Position numbers and translations under genes: made by a program. Source: Linyphia triangularis (Eukaryota; Arthropoda; Arachnida; Araneae; Linyphiidae). Taken from it: a DNA stretch of 64,000 bases. The notes beneath the pieces were generated by a model. It had not been told where the DNA came from. It worked only from the letters and a program-made list of their open reading frames with translations, and made no database searches. Location: positions 620,001 to 684,000 of the forward strand of contig CAXBTE010000061.1 in assembly GCA_963978545.1 (NCBI GenBank), in the 5' to 3' direction. Below, piece by piece: positions 8,005 to 21,292 of the stretch (positions within the stretch are counted from its first letter, which is position 1; the number at the start of each line of letters is the position of its first letter).

Positions 8005-11000
8005 CAGTCACATTTGGACAGAATATAAATATAAAACATATTTCAGGTCCCCAAAAAAAATTTGGTAGCATTTGAGCCATTATTTTCAAAGTTCAAAATT
8101 TCCCTTTGAAAATACATTGTATTTTGGAGTTTTTGAATTTTTACTCGTAGTGTATTTGGAGCACAGTATTGTAACTTGGCCACATTTAAGGTCTTCAAAT
8201 TCTTAAAAACGAAAATCTTAACAACCACAAAATATTAAGGGGGTCAAAATTTGCAAAGTTGTTTTTTTCAGTGGTACACATACATAATTTTTACACAGAG
8301 AGTTTTGGGAGCACAATGTTGTAACTTGGCAACATTGAAGTTCATTAATAGGAGATTCTTAAAAACGAAAATCTTAACAACCACTAAATATTAAGGGGGT
8401 CGAAAGTTGATCCCAAAAAAGGACTGCATTTCAAACACTGAAAATTTCTGAATTTTACCTACATTTTGGGCTATAAACTGAATTAAGGGTCCTTTATTGG
8501 GCAGATTTGAAATAAAGTGACTGCAAATCATATTTCTATTTTAAAACCAAAATCTGGAAGCATTTTGAGCCATTTTTTGGAAAAGTGATTTTTTCATAAA
8601 ATTTCCTAAGGCTAACCCCTTTGAAAAATTTCGAAAAATTTGAAAATTCAAAAAATTATTTTTTCAGTCACATTTGGACAGAATATGAATATAAAACATA
8701 TTTCAGGTCCACAAAAAAAATTTGGTAGCATTTGAGCCACTATTTTCAAAGTTCAAAATTTCCCTTTGAAAATACATTGATTTTACAGTTTTTGAATTTT
8801 TACTCATAGTGTATTTGGAGCACAGTATTGTAACTTGGCCACATTTAAGGTCTTCTATAGGAGATTCTTAAAAACGAAAATCTTAACAACCACAAAATAT
8901 TAAGGGGGTCAAAATTTGCAAAGTTGTTTTTTTCAGTGGTACACATACATAATTTTTACACAGAGAGTTTTGGGAGCACAATGTTGTGACTTGGCCACAT
9001 TGAAGTTCATTAATAGGAGATTCTTAAAAATGAAAATCTTAACAACCACTAAATATTAAGGGGGTCGAAAGTTTATCCCAAAAAAGGACTGCATTTCAAA
9101 CACTGAAAATTTCTGAATTTTACCTACATTTTGGGCTATAAACTGAATTAAAGGGTCCTTTTTTGGGCAGATTTGAACTAAAGTGACTGCAAATCATATT
9201 TCTATTTTAAAACCAAAATCTGGAAGCATTTTGAGCCATTTTTTGGAAAAGTGATTTTTTCATAAAATTTCCTAAGGCTAACCCCTTTGAAAAATTTCGA
9301 AAAATTTGAAAATTCAAAAAATTATTTTTTCAGTCACATTTGGACAGAATATGAATATAAAACATATTTCAGGTCCCCAAAAAAAATTTGGTAGCATTTG
9401 AGCCACTATTTTCAAAGTTCAAAATTTCCCTTTGAAAATACATTGATTTTACAGTTTTTGAATTTTTACTCATAGTGTATTTGGAGCACAGTATTGTAAC
9501 TTGGCCACATTTAAGGTCTTCTATAGGAGATTCTTAAAAACGAAAATCTTAACAACCACAAAATATTAAGGGGGTCAAAATTTGCAAAGTTGTTTTTTTC
9601 AGTGGTACACATACATAATTTTTACACAGAGAGTTTTGGGAGCACAATGTTGTGACTTGGCCACATTGAAGTTCATTAATAGGAGATTCTTAAAAACGAA
9701 AATCTTAACAACCACTAAATATTAAGGGGGTCGAAAGTTGATCCCAAAAAAGGACTGCATTTCAAACACTGAAAATTTCTGAATTTTACCTACATTTTGG
9801 GCTATAAACTGAATTAAGGGTCCTTTTTTGGGCAGATTTGAAATAAAGTGACTGCAAATCATATTTCTATTTTAAAACCAAAATCTGGAAGCATTTTGAG
9901 CCATTTTTTGGAAAAGTGATTTTTTCATAAAATTTCCTAAGGCTAACCCCTTTGAAAAATTTCGAAAAATTTGAAAATTCAAAAAATTATTTTTTCAGTC
10001 ACATTTGGACAGAATATAAATATAAAACATATTTCAGGTCCCCAAAAAAAATTTGGTAGCATTTGAGCCACTATTTTCAAAGTTCAAAATTTCCCTTTGA
10101 AAATACATTGATTTTACAGTTTTTGAATTTTTACTCATAGTGTATTTGGAGCACAGTATTGTAACTTGGCCACATTTAAGGTCTTCTATAGGAGATTCTT
10201 AAAAACGAAAATCTTAACAACCACAAAATATTAAGGGGGTCAAAATTTGCAAAGTTGTTTTTTTCAGTGGTACACATACATAATTTTTACACAGAGAGTT
10301 TTGGGAGCACAATGTTGTAACTTGGCAACATTGAAGTTCATTAATAGGAGATTCTTAAAAACGAAAATCTTAACAACCACTAAATATTAAGGGGGTCGAA
10401 AGTTGATCCCAAAAAAGGACTGCATTTCAAACACTGAAAATTTCTGAATTTTACCTACATTTTGGGCTATAAACTGAATTAAGGGTCCTTTATTGGGCAG
10501 ATTTGAAATAAAGTGACTGCAAATCATATTTCTATTTTAAAACCAAAATCTGGAAGCATTTTGAGCCATTTTTTGGAAAAGTGATTTTTTCATAAAATTT
10601 CCTAAGGCTACCCCTTTGAAAAATTTCGAAAAATTTGAAAATTCAAAAAATTATTTTTTCAGTCACATTTGGACAGAATATGAATATAAAACATATTTCA
10701 GGTCCCCAAAAAAAATTTGGTAGCATTTGAGCCACTATTTTCAAAGTTCAAAATTTCCCTTTGAAAATACATTGATTTTACAGTTTTTGAATTTTTACTC
10801 ATAGTGTATTTGGAGCACAGTATTGTAACTTGGCCACATTTAAGGTCTTCTATAGGAGATTCTTAAAAACGAAAATCTTAACAACCACAAATTATTAAGG
10901 GGGTCAAAATTTGCAAAGTTGTTTTTTTCAGTGGTACACATACATAATTTTTACACAGAGAGTTTTGGGAGCACAATGTTGTAACTTGGCAACATTGAAG

Positions 11001-11262
11001 TTCATTAATAGGAGATTCTTAAAAACGAAAATCTTAACAACCACTAAATATTAAGGGGGTCGAAAGTTGATCCCAAAAAAGGACTGCATTTCAAACACTG
11101 AAAATTTCTGAATTTTACCTACATTTTGGGCTATAAACTGAATTAAGGGTCCTTTTTTGGGCAGATTTGAAATAAAGTGACTGCAAATCATATTTCTATT
11201 TTAAAACCAAAATCTGGAAGCATTTTGAGCCATTTTTTGGAAAAGTGATTTTTTCATAAAAT

Positions 11263-11302
11263 TTCCCTTTGAATTTCCCTTAAAAATTCCCTTTGAAAAA
11301 TT
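11263..11302 (+). repeat. Local slippage tract in a C unit
   Basis: The usual AAATTTCCTAAGGCTAACCC is replaced by three tandem TTCCCTT(T)-containing blocks (AATTTCCCTTTG, AATTTCCCTTAAA, AATTCCCTTTGAA). This makes the unit 677 bp long. It looks like a short local expansion in the B part of the unit and is seen only here. Confidence 0.75.
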
Positions 11303-12001
11303 TCGAAAAATTTGAAAATTCAAAAAATTATTTTTTCAGTCACATTTGGACAGAATATAAATATAAAACATATTTCAGGTCCCCAAAAAAAATTTGGTAG
11401 CATTTGAGCCACTATTTTCAAAGTTCAAAATTTCCCTTTGAAAATACATTGATTTTACAGTTTTTGAATTTTTACTCATAGTGTATTTGGAGCACAGTAT
11501 TGTAACTTGGCCACATTTAAGGTCTTCTATAGGAGATTCTTAAAAACGAAAATCTTAACAACCACAAAATATTAAGGGGGTCAAAATTTGCAAAGTTGTT
11601 TTTTTCAGTGGTACACATACATAATTTTTACACAGAGAGTTTTGGGAGCACAATGTTGTAACTTGGCAACATTGAAGTTCATTAATAGGAGATTCTTAAA
11701 AACGAAAATCTTAACAACCACTAAATATTAAGGGGGTCGAAAGTTGATCCCAAAAAAGGACTGCATTTCAAACACTGAAAATTTCTGAATTTTACCTACA
11801 TTTTGGGCTATAAACTGAATTAAGGGTCCTTTATTGGGCAGATTTGAAATAAAGTGACTGCAAATCATATTTCTATTTTAAAACCAAAATCTGGAAGCAT
11901 TTTGAGCCATTTTTTGGAAAAGTGATTTTTTCATAAAATTTCCTAAGGCTAACCCCTTTGAAAAATTTCGAAAAATTTGAAAATTCAAAAAATTATTTTT
12001 T

Positions 12002-15000
12002 CAGTCACATTTGGACAGAATATGAATATAAAACATATTTCAGGTCCCCAAAAAAAATTTGGTAGCATTTGAGCCACTATTTTCAAAGTTCAAAATTTCC
12101 CTTTGAAAATACATTGATTTTACAGTTTTTGAATTTTTACTCATAGTGTATTTGGAGCACAGTATTGTAACTTGGCCACATTTAAGGTCTTCTATAGGAG
12201 ATTCTTAAAAACGAAAATCTTAACAACCACAAAATATTAAGGGGGTCAAAATTTGCAAAGTTGTTTTTTTCAGTGGTACACATACATAATTTTTACACAG
12301 AGAGTTTTGGGAGCACAATGTTGTAACTTGGCAACATTGAAGTTCATTAATAGGAGATTCTTAAAAACGAAAATCTTAACAACCACTAAATATTAAGGGG
12401 GTCGAAAGTTGATCCCAAAAAAGGACTGCATTTCAAACACTGAAAATTTCTGAATTTTACCTACATTTTGGGCTATAAACTGAATTAAGGGTCCTTTATT
12501 GGGCAGATTTGAAATAAAGTGACTGCAAATCATATTTCTATTTTAAAACCAAAATCTGGAAGCATTTTGAGCCATTTTTTGGAAAATTGATTTTTTCATA
12601 AAATTTCCTAAGGCCCTTTGAAAAATTTCGAAAAATTTGAAAATTCAAAAAATTATTTTTTCAGTCACATTTGGACAGAATATGAATATAAAACATATTT
12701 CAGGTCCCCAAAAAAAATTTGGTAGCATTTGAGCCACTATTTTCAAAGTTCAAAATTTCCCTTTGAAAATACATTGATTTTACAGTTTTTGAATTTTTAC
12801 TCATAGTGTATTTGGAGCACAGTATTGTAACTTGGCCACATTTAAGGTCTTCTATAGGAGATTCTTAAAAACGAAAATCTTAACAACCACAAAATATTAA
12901 GGGGGTCAAAATTTGCAAAGTTGTTTTTTTCAGTGGTACACATACATAATTTTTACACAGAGAGTTTTGGGAGCACAATGTTGTAACTTGGCAACATTGA
13001 AGTTCATTAATAGGAGATTCTTAAAAACGAAAATCTTAACAACCACTAAATATTAAGGGGGTCGAAAGTTGATCCCAAAAAAGGACTGCATTTCAAACAC
13101 TGAAAATTTCTGAATTTTACCTACATTTTGGGCTATAAACTGAATTAAGGGTCCTTTATTGGGCAGATTTGAAATAAAGTGACTGCAAATCATATTTCTA
13201 TTTTAAAACCAAAATCTGGAAGCATTTTGAGCCATTTTTTGGAAAAGTGATTTTTTCATAAAATTTCCTAAGGCTAACCCCTTTGAAAAATTTCGAAAAA
13301 TTTGAAAATTCAAAAAATTATTTTTTCAGTCACATTTGGACAGAATATGAATATAAAACATATTTCAGGTCCACAAAAAAAATTTGGTAGCATTTGAGCC
13401 ACTATTTTCAAAGTTCAAAATTTCCCTTTGAAAATACATTGATTTTACAGTTTTTGAATTTTTACTCATAGTGTATTTGGAGCACAGTATTGTAACTTGG
13501 CCACATTTAAGGTCTTCTATAGGAGATTCTTAAAAACGAAAATCTTAACAACCACAAAATATTAAGGGGGTCAAAATTTGCAAATTTGTTTTTTTCAGTG
13601 GTACACATACATAATTTTTACACAGAGAGTTTTGGGAGCACAATGTTGTGACTTGGCCACATTGAAGTTCATTAATAGGAGATTCTTAAAAATGAAAATC
13701 TTAACAACCACTAAATATTAAGGGGGTCGAAAGTTTATCCCAAAAAAGGACTGCATTTCAAACACTTAAAATTTCTGAATTTTACCTACATTTTGGGCTA
13801 TAAACTGAATTAAAGGGTCCTTTTTTGGGCAGATTTGAAATAAAGTGACTGCAAATCATATTTCTATTTTAAAACCAAAATCTGGAAGCATTTTGAGCCA
13901 TTTTTTGGAAAATTGATTTTTTCATAAAATTTCCTAAGGCCCTTTGAAAAATTTCGAAAAATTTGAAAATTCAAAAAATTATTTTTTCAGTCACATTTGG
14001 ACAGAATATGAATATAAAACATATTTCAGGTCCCCAAAAAAAATTTGGTAGCATTTGAGCCACTATTTTCAAAGTTCAAAATTTCCCTTTGAAAATACAT
14101 TGATTTTACAGTTTTTGAATTTTTACTCATAGTGTATTTGGAGCACAGTATTGTAACTTGGCCACATTTAAGGTCTTCTATAGGAGATTCTTAAAAACGA
14201 AAATCTTAACAACCACAAAATATTAAGGGGGTCAAAATTTGCAAAGTTGTTTTTTTCAGTGGTACACATACATAATTTTTACACAGAGAGTTTTGGGAGC
14301 ACAATGTTGTAACTTGGCAACATTGAAGTTCATTAATAGGAGATTCTTAAAAACGAAAATCTTAACAACCACTAAATATTAAGGGGGTCGAAAGTTGATC
14401 CCAAAAAAGGACTGCATTTCAAACACTGAAAATTTCTGAATTTTACCTACATTTTGGGCTATAAACTGAATTAAAGGGTCCTTTTTTGGGCAGATTTGAA
14501 ATAAAGTGACTGCAAATCATATTTCTATTTTAAAACCAAAATCTGGAAGCATTTTGAGCCATTTTTTGGAAAAGTGATTTTTTCATAAAATTTCCTAAGG
14601 CTAACCCCTTTGAAAAATTTCGAAAAATTTGAAAATTCAAAAAATTATTTTTTCAGTCACATTTGGACAGAATATGAATATAAAACATATTTCAGGTCCC
14701 CAAAAAAAATTTGGTAGCATTTGAGCCACTATTTTCAAAGTTCAAAATTTCCCTTTGAAAATACATTGATTTTACAGTTTTTGAATTTTTACTCATAGTG
14801 TATTTGGAGCACAGTATTGTAACTTGGCCACATTTAAGGTCTTCTATAGGAGATTCTTAAAAACGAAAATCTTAACAACCACAAAATATTAAGGGGGTCA
14901 AAATTTGCAAATTTGTTTTTTTCAGTGGTACACATACATAATTTTTACACAGAGAGTTTTGGGAGCACAATGTTGTGACTTGGCCACATTGAAGTTCATT

Positions 15001-17302
15001 AATAGGAGATTCTTAAAAATGAAAATCTTAACAACCACTAAATATTAAGGGGGTCGAAAGTTTATCCCAAAAAAGGACTGCATTTCAAACACTGAAAATT
15101 TCTGAATTTTACCTACATTTTGGGCTATAAACTGAATTAAAGGGTCCTTTTTTGGGCAGATTTGAAATAAAGTGACTGCAAATCATATTTCTATTTTAAA
15201 ACCAAAATCTGGAAGCATTTTGAGCCATTTTTTGGAAAAGTGATTTTTTCATAAAATTTCCTAACCCCTTTGAAAAATTTCGAAAAATTTGAAAATTCAA
15301 AAAATTATTTTTTCAGTCACATTTGGACAGAATATGAATATAAAACATATTTCAGGTCCCCAAAAAAAATTTGGTAGCATTTGAGCCACTATTTTCAAAG
15401 TTCAAAATTTCCCTTTGAAAATACATTGATTTTACAGTTTTTGAATTTTTACTCATAGTGTATTTGGAGCACAGTATTGTAACTTGGCCACATTTAAGGT
15501 CTTCTATAGGAGATTCTTAAAAACGAAAATCTTAACAACCACAAATTATTAAGGGGGTCAAAATTTGCAAAGTTGTTTTTTTCAGTGGTACACATACATA
15601 ATTTTTACACAGAGAGTTTTGGGAGCACAATGTTGTAACTTGGCAACATTGAAGTTCATTAATAGGAGATTCTTAAAAACGAAAATCTTAACAACCACTA
15701 AATATTAAGGGGGTCGAAAGTTTATCCCAAAAAAGGACTGCATTTCAAACACTGAAAATTTCTGAATTTTACCTACATTTTGGGCTATAAACTGAATTAA
15801 AGGGTCCTTTTTTGGGCAGATTTGAAATAAAGTGACTGCAAATCATATTTCTATTTTAAAACCAAAATCTGGAAGCATTTTGAGCCATTTTTTGGAAAAG
15901 TGATTTTTTCATAAAATTTCCTAAGGCTAACCCCTTTGAAAAATTTCGAAAAATTTGAAAATTCAAAAAATTATTTTTTCAGTCACATTTGGACAGAATA
16001 TGAATATAAAACATATTTCAGGTCCCCAAAAAAAATTTGGTAGCATTTGAGCCACTATTTTCAAAGTTCAAAATTTCCCTTTGAAAATACATTGATTTTA
16101 CAGTTTTTGAATTTTTACTCATAGTGTATTTGGAGCACAGTATTGTAACTTGGCCACATTTAAGGTCTTCTATAGGAGATTCTTAAAAACGAAAATCTTA
16201 ACAACCACAAAATATTAAGGGGGTCAAAATTTGCAAAGTTGTTTTTTTCAGTGGTACACATACATAATTTTTACACAGAGTTTTGGGAGCACAATGTTGT
16301 AACTTGGCAACATTGAAGTTCATTAATAGGAGATTCTTAAAAACGAAAATCTTAACAACCACTAAATATTAAGGGGGTCGAAAGTTGATCCCAAAAAAGG
16401 ACTGCATTTCAAACACTGAAAATTTCTGAATTTTACCTACATTTTGGGCTATAAACTGAATTAAGGGTCCTTTATTGGGCAGGTTTGAAATAAAGTGACT
16501 GCAAATCATATTTCTATTTTAAAACCAAAATCTGGAAGCATTTTGAGCCATTTTTTGGAAAAGTGATTTTTTCATAAAATTTCCTAAGGCTAACCCCTTT
16601 GAAAAATTTCGAAAAATTTGAAAATTCAAAAAATTATTTTTTCAGTCACATTTGGACAGAATATGAATATAAAACATATTTCAGGTCCACAAAAAAAATT
16701 TGGTAGCATTTGAGCCACTATTTTCAAAGTTCAAAATTTCCCTTTGAAAATACATTGATTTTACAGTTTTTGAATTTTTACTCATAGTGTATTTGGAGCA
16801 CAGTATTGTAACTTGGCCACATTTAAGGTCTTCTATAGGGGATTCTTAAAAACGAAAATCTTAACAACCACAAAATATTAAGGGGGTCAAAATTTGCAAA
16901 TTTGTTTTTTTCAGTAGTACACATACATAATTTTTACACAGAGAGTTTTGGGAGCACAATGTTGTGACTTGGCCACATTGAAGTTCATTAATAGGAGATT
17001 CTTAAAAATGAAAATCTTAACAACCACTAAATATTAAGGGGGTCGAAAGTTTATCCCAAAAAAGGACTGCATTTCAAACACTGAAAATTTCTGAATTTTA
17101 CCTACATTTTGGGCTATAAACTGAATTAAAGGGTCCTTTTTTGGGCAGATTTGAAATAAAGTGACTGCAAATCATATTTCTATTTTAAAACCAAAATCTG
17201 GAAGCATTTTGAGCCATTTTTTGGAAAAGTGATTTTTTCATAAAATTTCCTAACCCCTTTGAAAAATTTCGAAAAATTTGAAAATTCAAAAAATTATTTT
17301 TT
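12002..17302 (+). repeat. Variant-rich C sub-block with short (660-663 bp) units
   Basis: Units 12002 and 13327 share the variants GGAAAATTGAT and CTAAGGCCCTTTG. Units 14654 and 16643 share a 5 bp loss giving TTTCCTAACCCC. Several units (13327, 14654, 15314, 16643) share AAAGTTTATCCC and GAATTAAAGGGTCC. Repeats of the same private changes at 2- and 3-unit spacing indicate higher-order duplication here. Confidence 0.75.
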
Positions 17303-20300
17303 CAGTCACATTTGGACAGAATATGAATATAAAACATATTTCAGGTCCCCAAAAAAAATTTGGTAGCATTTGAGCCACTATTTTCAAAGTTCAAAATTTC
17401 CCTTTGAAAATACATTGATTTTACAGTTTTTGAATTTTTACTCATAGTGTATTTGGAGCACAGTATTGTAACTTGGCCACATTTAAGGTCTTCTATAGGA
17501 GATTCTTAAAAACGAAAATCTTAACAACCACAAAATATTAAGGGGGTCAAAATTTGCAAAGTTGTTTTTTTCAGTGGTACACATACATAATTTTTACACA
17601 GAGAGTTTTGGGAGCACAATGTTGTAACTTGGCAACATTGAAGTTCATTAATAGGAGATTCTTAAAAACGAAAATCTTAACAACCACTAAATATTAAGGG
17701 GGTCGAAAGTTGATCCCAAAAAAGGACTGCATTTCAAACACTGAAAATTTTTGAATTTTACCTACATTTTGGGCTATAAACTGAATTAAGGGTCCTTTTT
17801 TGGGCAGATTTGAAATAAAGTGACTGCAAATCATATTTCTATTTTAAAACCAAAATCTGGAAGCATTTTGAGCCATTTTTTGGAAAAGTGATTTTTTCAT
17901 AAAATTTCCTAAGGCTAACCCCTTTGAAAAATTTCGAAAAATTTGAAAATTCAAAAAATTATTTTTTCAGTCACATTTGGACAGAATATAAATATAAAAC
18001 ATATTTCAGGTCCCCAAAAAAAATTTGGTAGCATTTGAGCCACTATTTTCAAAGTTCAAAATTTCCCTTTGAAAATACATTGATTTTACAGTTTTTGAAT
18101 TTTTACTCATAGTGTATTTGGAGCACAGTATTGTAACTTGGCCACATTTAAGGTCTTCTATAGGAGATTCTTAAAAACGAAAATCTTAACAACCACAAAA
18201 TATTAAGGGGGTCAAAATTTGCAAAGTTGTTTTTTTCAGTGGTACACATACATAATTTTTACACAGAGAGTTTTGGGAACACAATGTTGTAACTTGGCAA
18301 CATTGAAGTTCATTAATAGGAGATTCTTAAAAACGAAAATCTTAACAACCACTAAATATTAAGGGGGTCGAAAGTTGATCCCAAAAAAGGACTGCATTTC
18401 AAACACTGAAAATTTCTGAATTTTACCTACATTTTGGGCTATAAACTGAATTAAGGGTCCTTTATTGGGCAGATTTGAAATAAAGTGACTGCAAATCATA
18501 TTTCTATTTTAAAACCAAAATCTGGAAGCATTTTGAGCCATTTTTTGGAAAAGTGATTTTTTCATAAAATTTCCTAAGGCTAACCCCTTTGAAAAATTTC
18601 GAAAAATTTGAAAATTCAAAAAATTATTTTTTCAGTCACATTTGGACAGAATATGAATATAAAACATATTTCAGGTCCACAAAAAAAATTTGGTAGCATT
18701 TGAGCCACTATTTTCAAAGTTCAAAATTTCCCTTTGAAAATACATTGATTTTACAGTTTTTGAATTTTTACTCATAGTGTATTTGGAGCACAGTATTGTA
18801 ACTTGGCCACATTTAAGGTCTTCTATAGGAGATTCTTAAAAACGAAAATCTTAACAACCACAAAATATTAAGGGGGTCAAAATTTGCAAATTTGTTTTTT
18901 TCAGTGGTACACATACATAATTTTTACACAGAGAGTTTTGGGAGCACAATGTTGTAACTTGGCAACATTGAAGTTCATTAATAGGAGATTCTTAAAAACG
19001 AAAATCTTAACAACCACTAAATATTAAGGGGGTCGAAAGTTGATCCCAAAAAAGGACTGCATTTCAAACACTGAAAATTTCTGAATTTTACCTACATTTT
19101 GGGCTATAAACTGAATTAAGGGTCCTTTATTGGGCAGATTTGAAATAAAGTGACTGCAAATCATATTTCTATTTTAAAACCAAAATCTGGAAGCATTTTG
19201 AGCCATTTTTTGGAAAAGTGATTTTTTCATAAAATTTCCTAAGGCTAACCCCTTTGAAAAATTTCGAAAAATTTGAAAATTCAAAAAATTATTTTCTCAG
19301 TCACATTTGGACAGAATATGAATATAAAACATATTTCAGGTCCCCAAAAAAAATTTGGTAGCATTTGAGCCACTATTTTCAAAGTTCAAAATTTCCCTTT
19401 GAAAATACATTGATTTTACAGTTTTTGAATTTTTACTCATAGTGTATTTTGAGCACAGTATTGTAACTTGGCCACATTTAAGGTCTTCTATAGGAGATTC
19501 TTAAAAACGAAAATCTTAACAACCACAAAATATTAAGGGGGTCAAAATTTGCAAAGTTGTTTTTTTCAGTGGTACACATACATAATTTTTACACAGAGAG
19601 TTTTCGGAGCACAATGTTGTAACTTTGCAACATTGAAGTTCATTAATAGGAGATTCTTAAAAACGAAAATCTTAACAGCCACTAAATATTAAGGGGGTCG
19701 AAAGTTGATCCCAAAAAAGGACTGCATTTCAAACACTGAAAATTTCTGAATTTTACCTACATTTTGGGCTATAAACTGAATTAAGGGTCCTTTTTTGGGC
19801 AGATTTGAAATAAAGTGACTGCAAATCATATTTCTATTTTAAAACCAAAATCTGGAAGCATTTTGAGCCATTTTTTGGAAAAGTGATTTTTTCATAAAAT
19901 TTCCTAAGGCTAACCCCTTTGAAAAATTTCGAAAACTTTGAAAATTCAAAAAATTATTTTTTCAGTCACATTTGGACAGAATATAAATATAAAACATATT
20001 TCAGGTCCCCAAAAAAAATTTGGTAGCATTTGAGCCACTATTTTCAAAGTTCAAAATTTCCCTTTGAAAATACATTGATTTTACAGTTTTTGAATTTTTA
20101 CTCATAGTGTATTTGGAGCACAGTATTGTAACTTGGCCACATTTAAGGTCTTCTATAGGAGATTCTTAAAAACGAAAATCTTAACAACCACAAAATATTA
20201 AGGGGGTCAAAATTTGCAAAGTTGTTTTTTTCAGTGGTACACATACATAATTTTTACACAGAGAGTTTTGGGAGCACAATGTTGTAACTTGGCAACATTG

Positions 20301-21292
20301 AAGTTCATTAATAGGAGATTCTTAAAAACGAAAATCTTAACAACCACTAAATATTAAGGGGGTCGAAAGTTGATCCCAAAAAAGGACTGCATTTCAAACA
20401 CTGAAAATTTCTGAATTTTACCTACATTTTGGGCTATAAACTGAATTAAGGGTCCTTTATTGGGCAGATTTGAAATAAAGTGACTGCAAATCATATTTCT
20501 ATTTTAAAACCAAAATCTGGAAGCATTTTGAGCCATTTTTTGGAAAAGTGATTTTTTCATAAAATTTCCTAAGGCTAACCCCTTTGAAAAATTTCGAAAA
20601 ATTTGAAAATTCAAAAAATTATTTTTTCAGTCACATTTGGACAGAATATGAATATAAAACATATTTCAGGTCCCCAAAAAAAATTTGGTAGCATTTGAGC
20701 CACTATTTTCAAAGTTCAAAATTTCCCTTTGAAAATACATTGATTTTACAGTTTTTGAATTTTTACTCATAGTGTATTTGGAGCACAGTATTGTAACTTG
20801 GCCACATTTAAGGTCTTCTATAGGAGATTCTTAAAAACGAAAATCTTAACAACCACAAAATATTAAGGGGGTCAAAATTTGCAAAGTTGTTTTTTTCAGT
20901 GGTACACATACATAATTTTTACACAGAGAGTTTTGGGAGCACAATGTTGTAACTTGGCAACATTGAAGTTCATTAATAGGAGATTCTTAAAAACGAAAAT
21001 CTTAACAACCACTAAATATTAAGGGGGTCGAAAGTTGATCCCAAAAAAGGACTGCATTTCAAACACTGAAAATTTCTGAATTTTACCTACATTTTGGGCT
21101 ATAAACTGAATTAAGGGTCCTTTATTGGGCAGATTTGAAATAAAGTGACTGCAAATCATATTTCTATTTTAAAACCAAAATCTGGAAGCATTTTGAGCCA
21201 TTTTTTGGAAAAGTGATTTTTTCATAAAATTTCCTAAGGCTAACCCCTTTGAAAAATTTCGAAAAATTTGAAAATTCAAAAAATTATTTTTT

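Noticed and set aside
8043..8228. 61-codon open frame on the opposite strand in the first C unit
   Set aside because: It exists because of small deletions peculiar to this unit; other C units carry stops in this frame. It resembles no protein I know.
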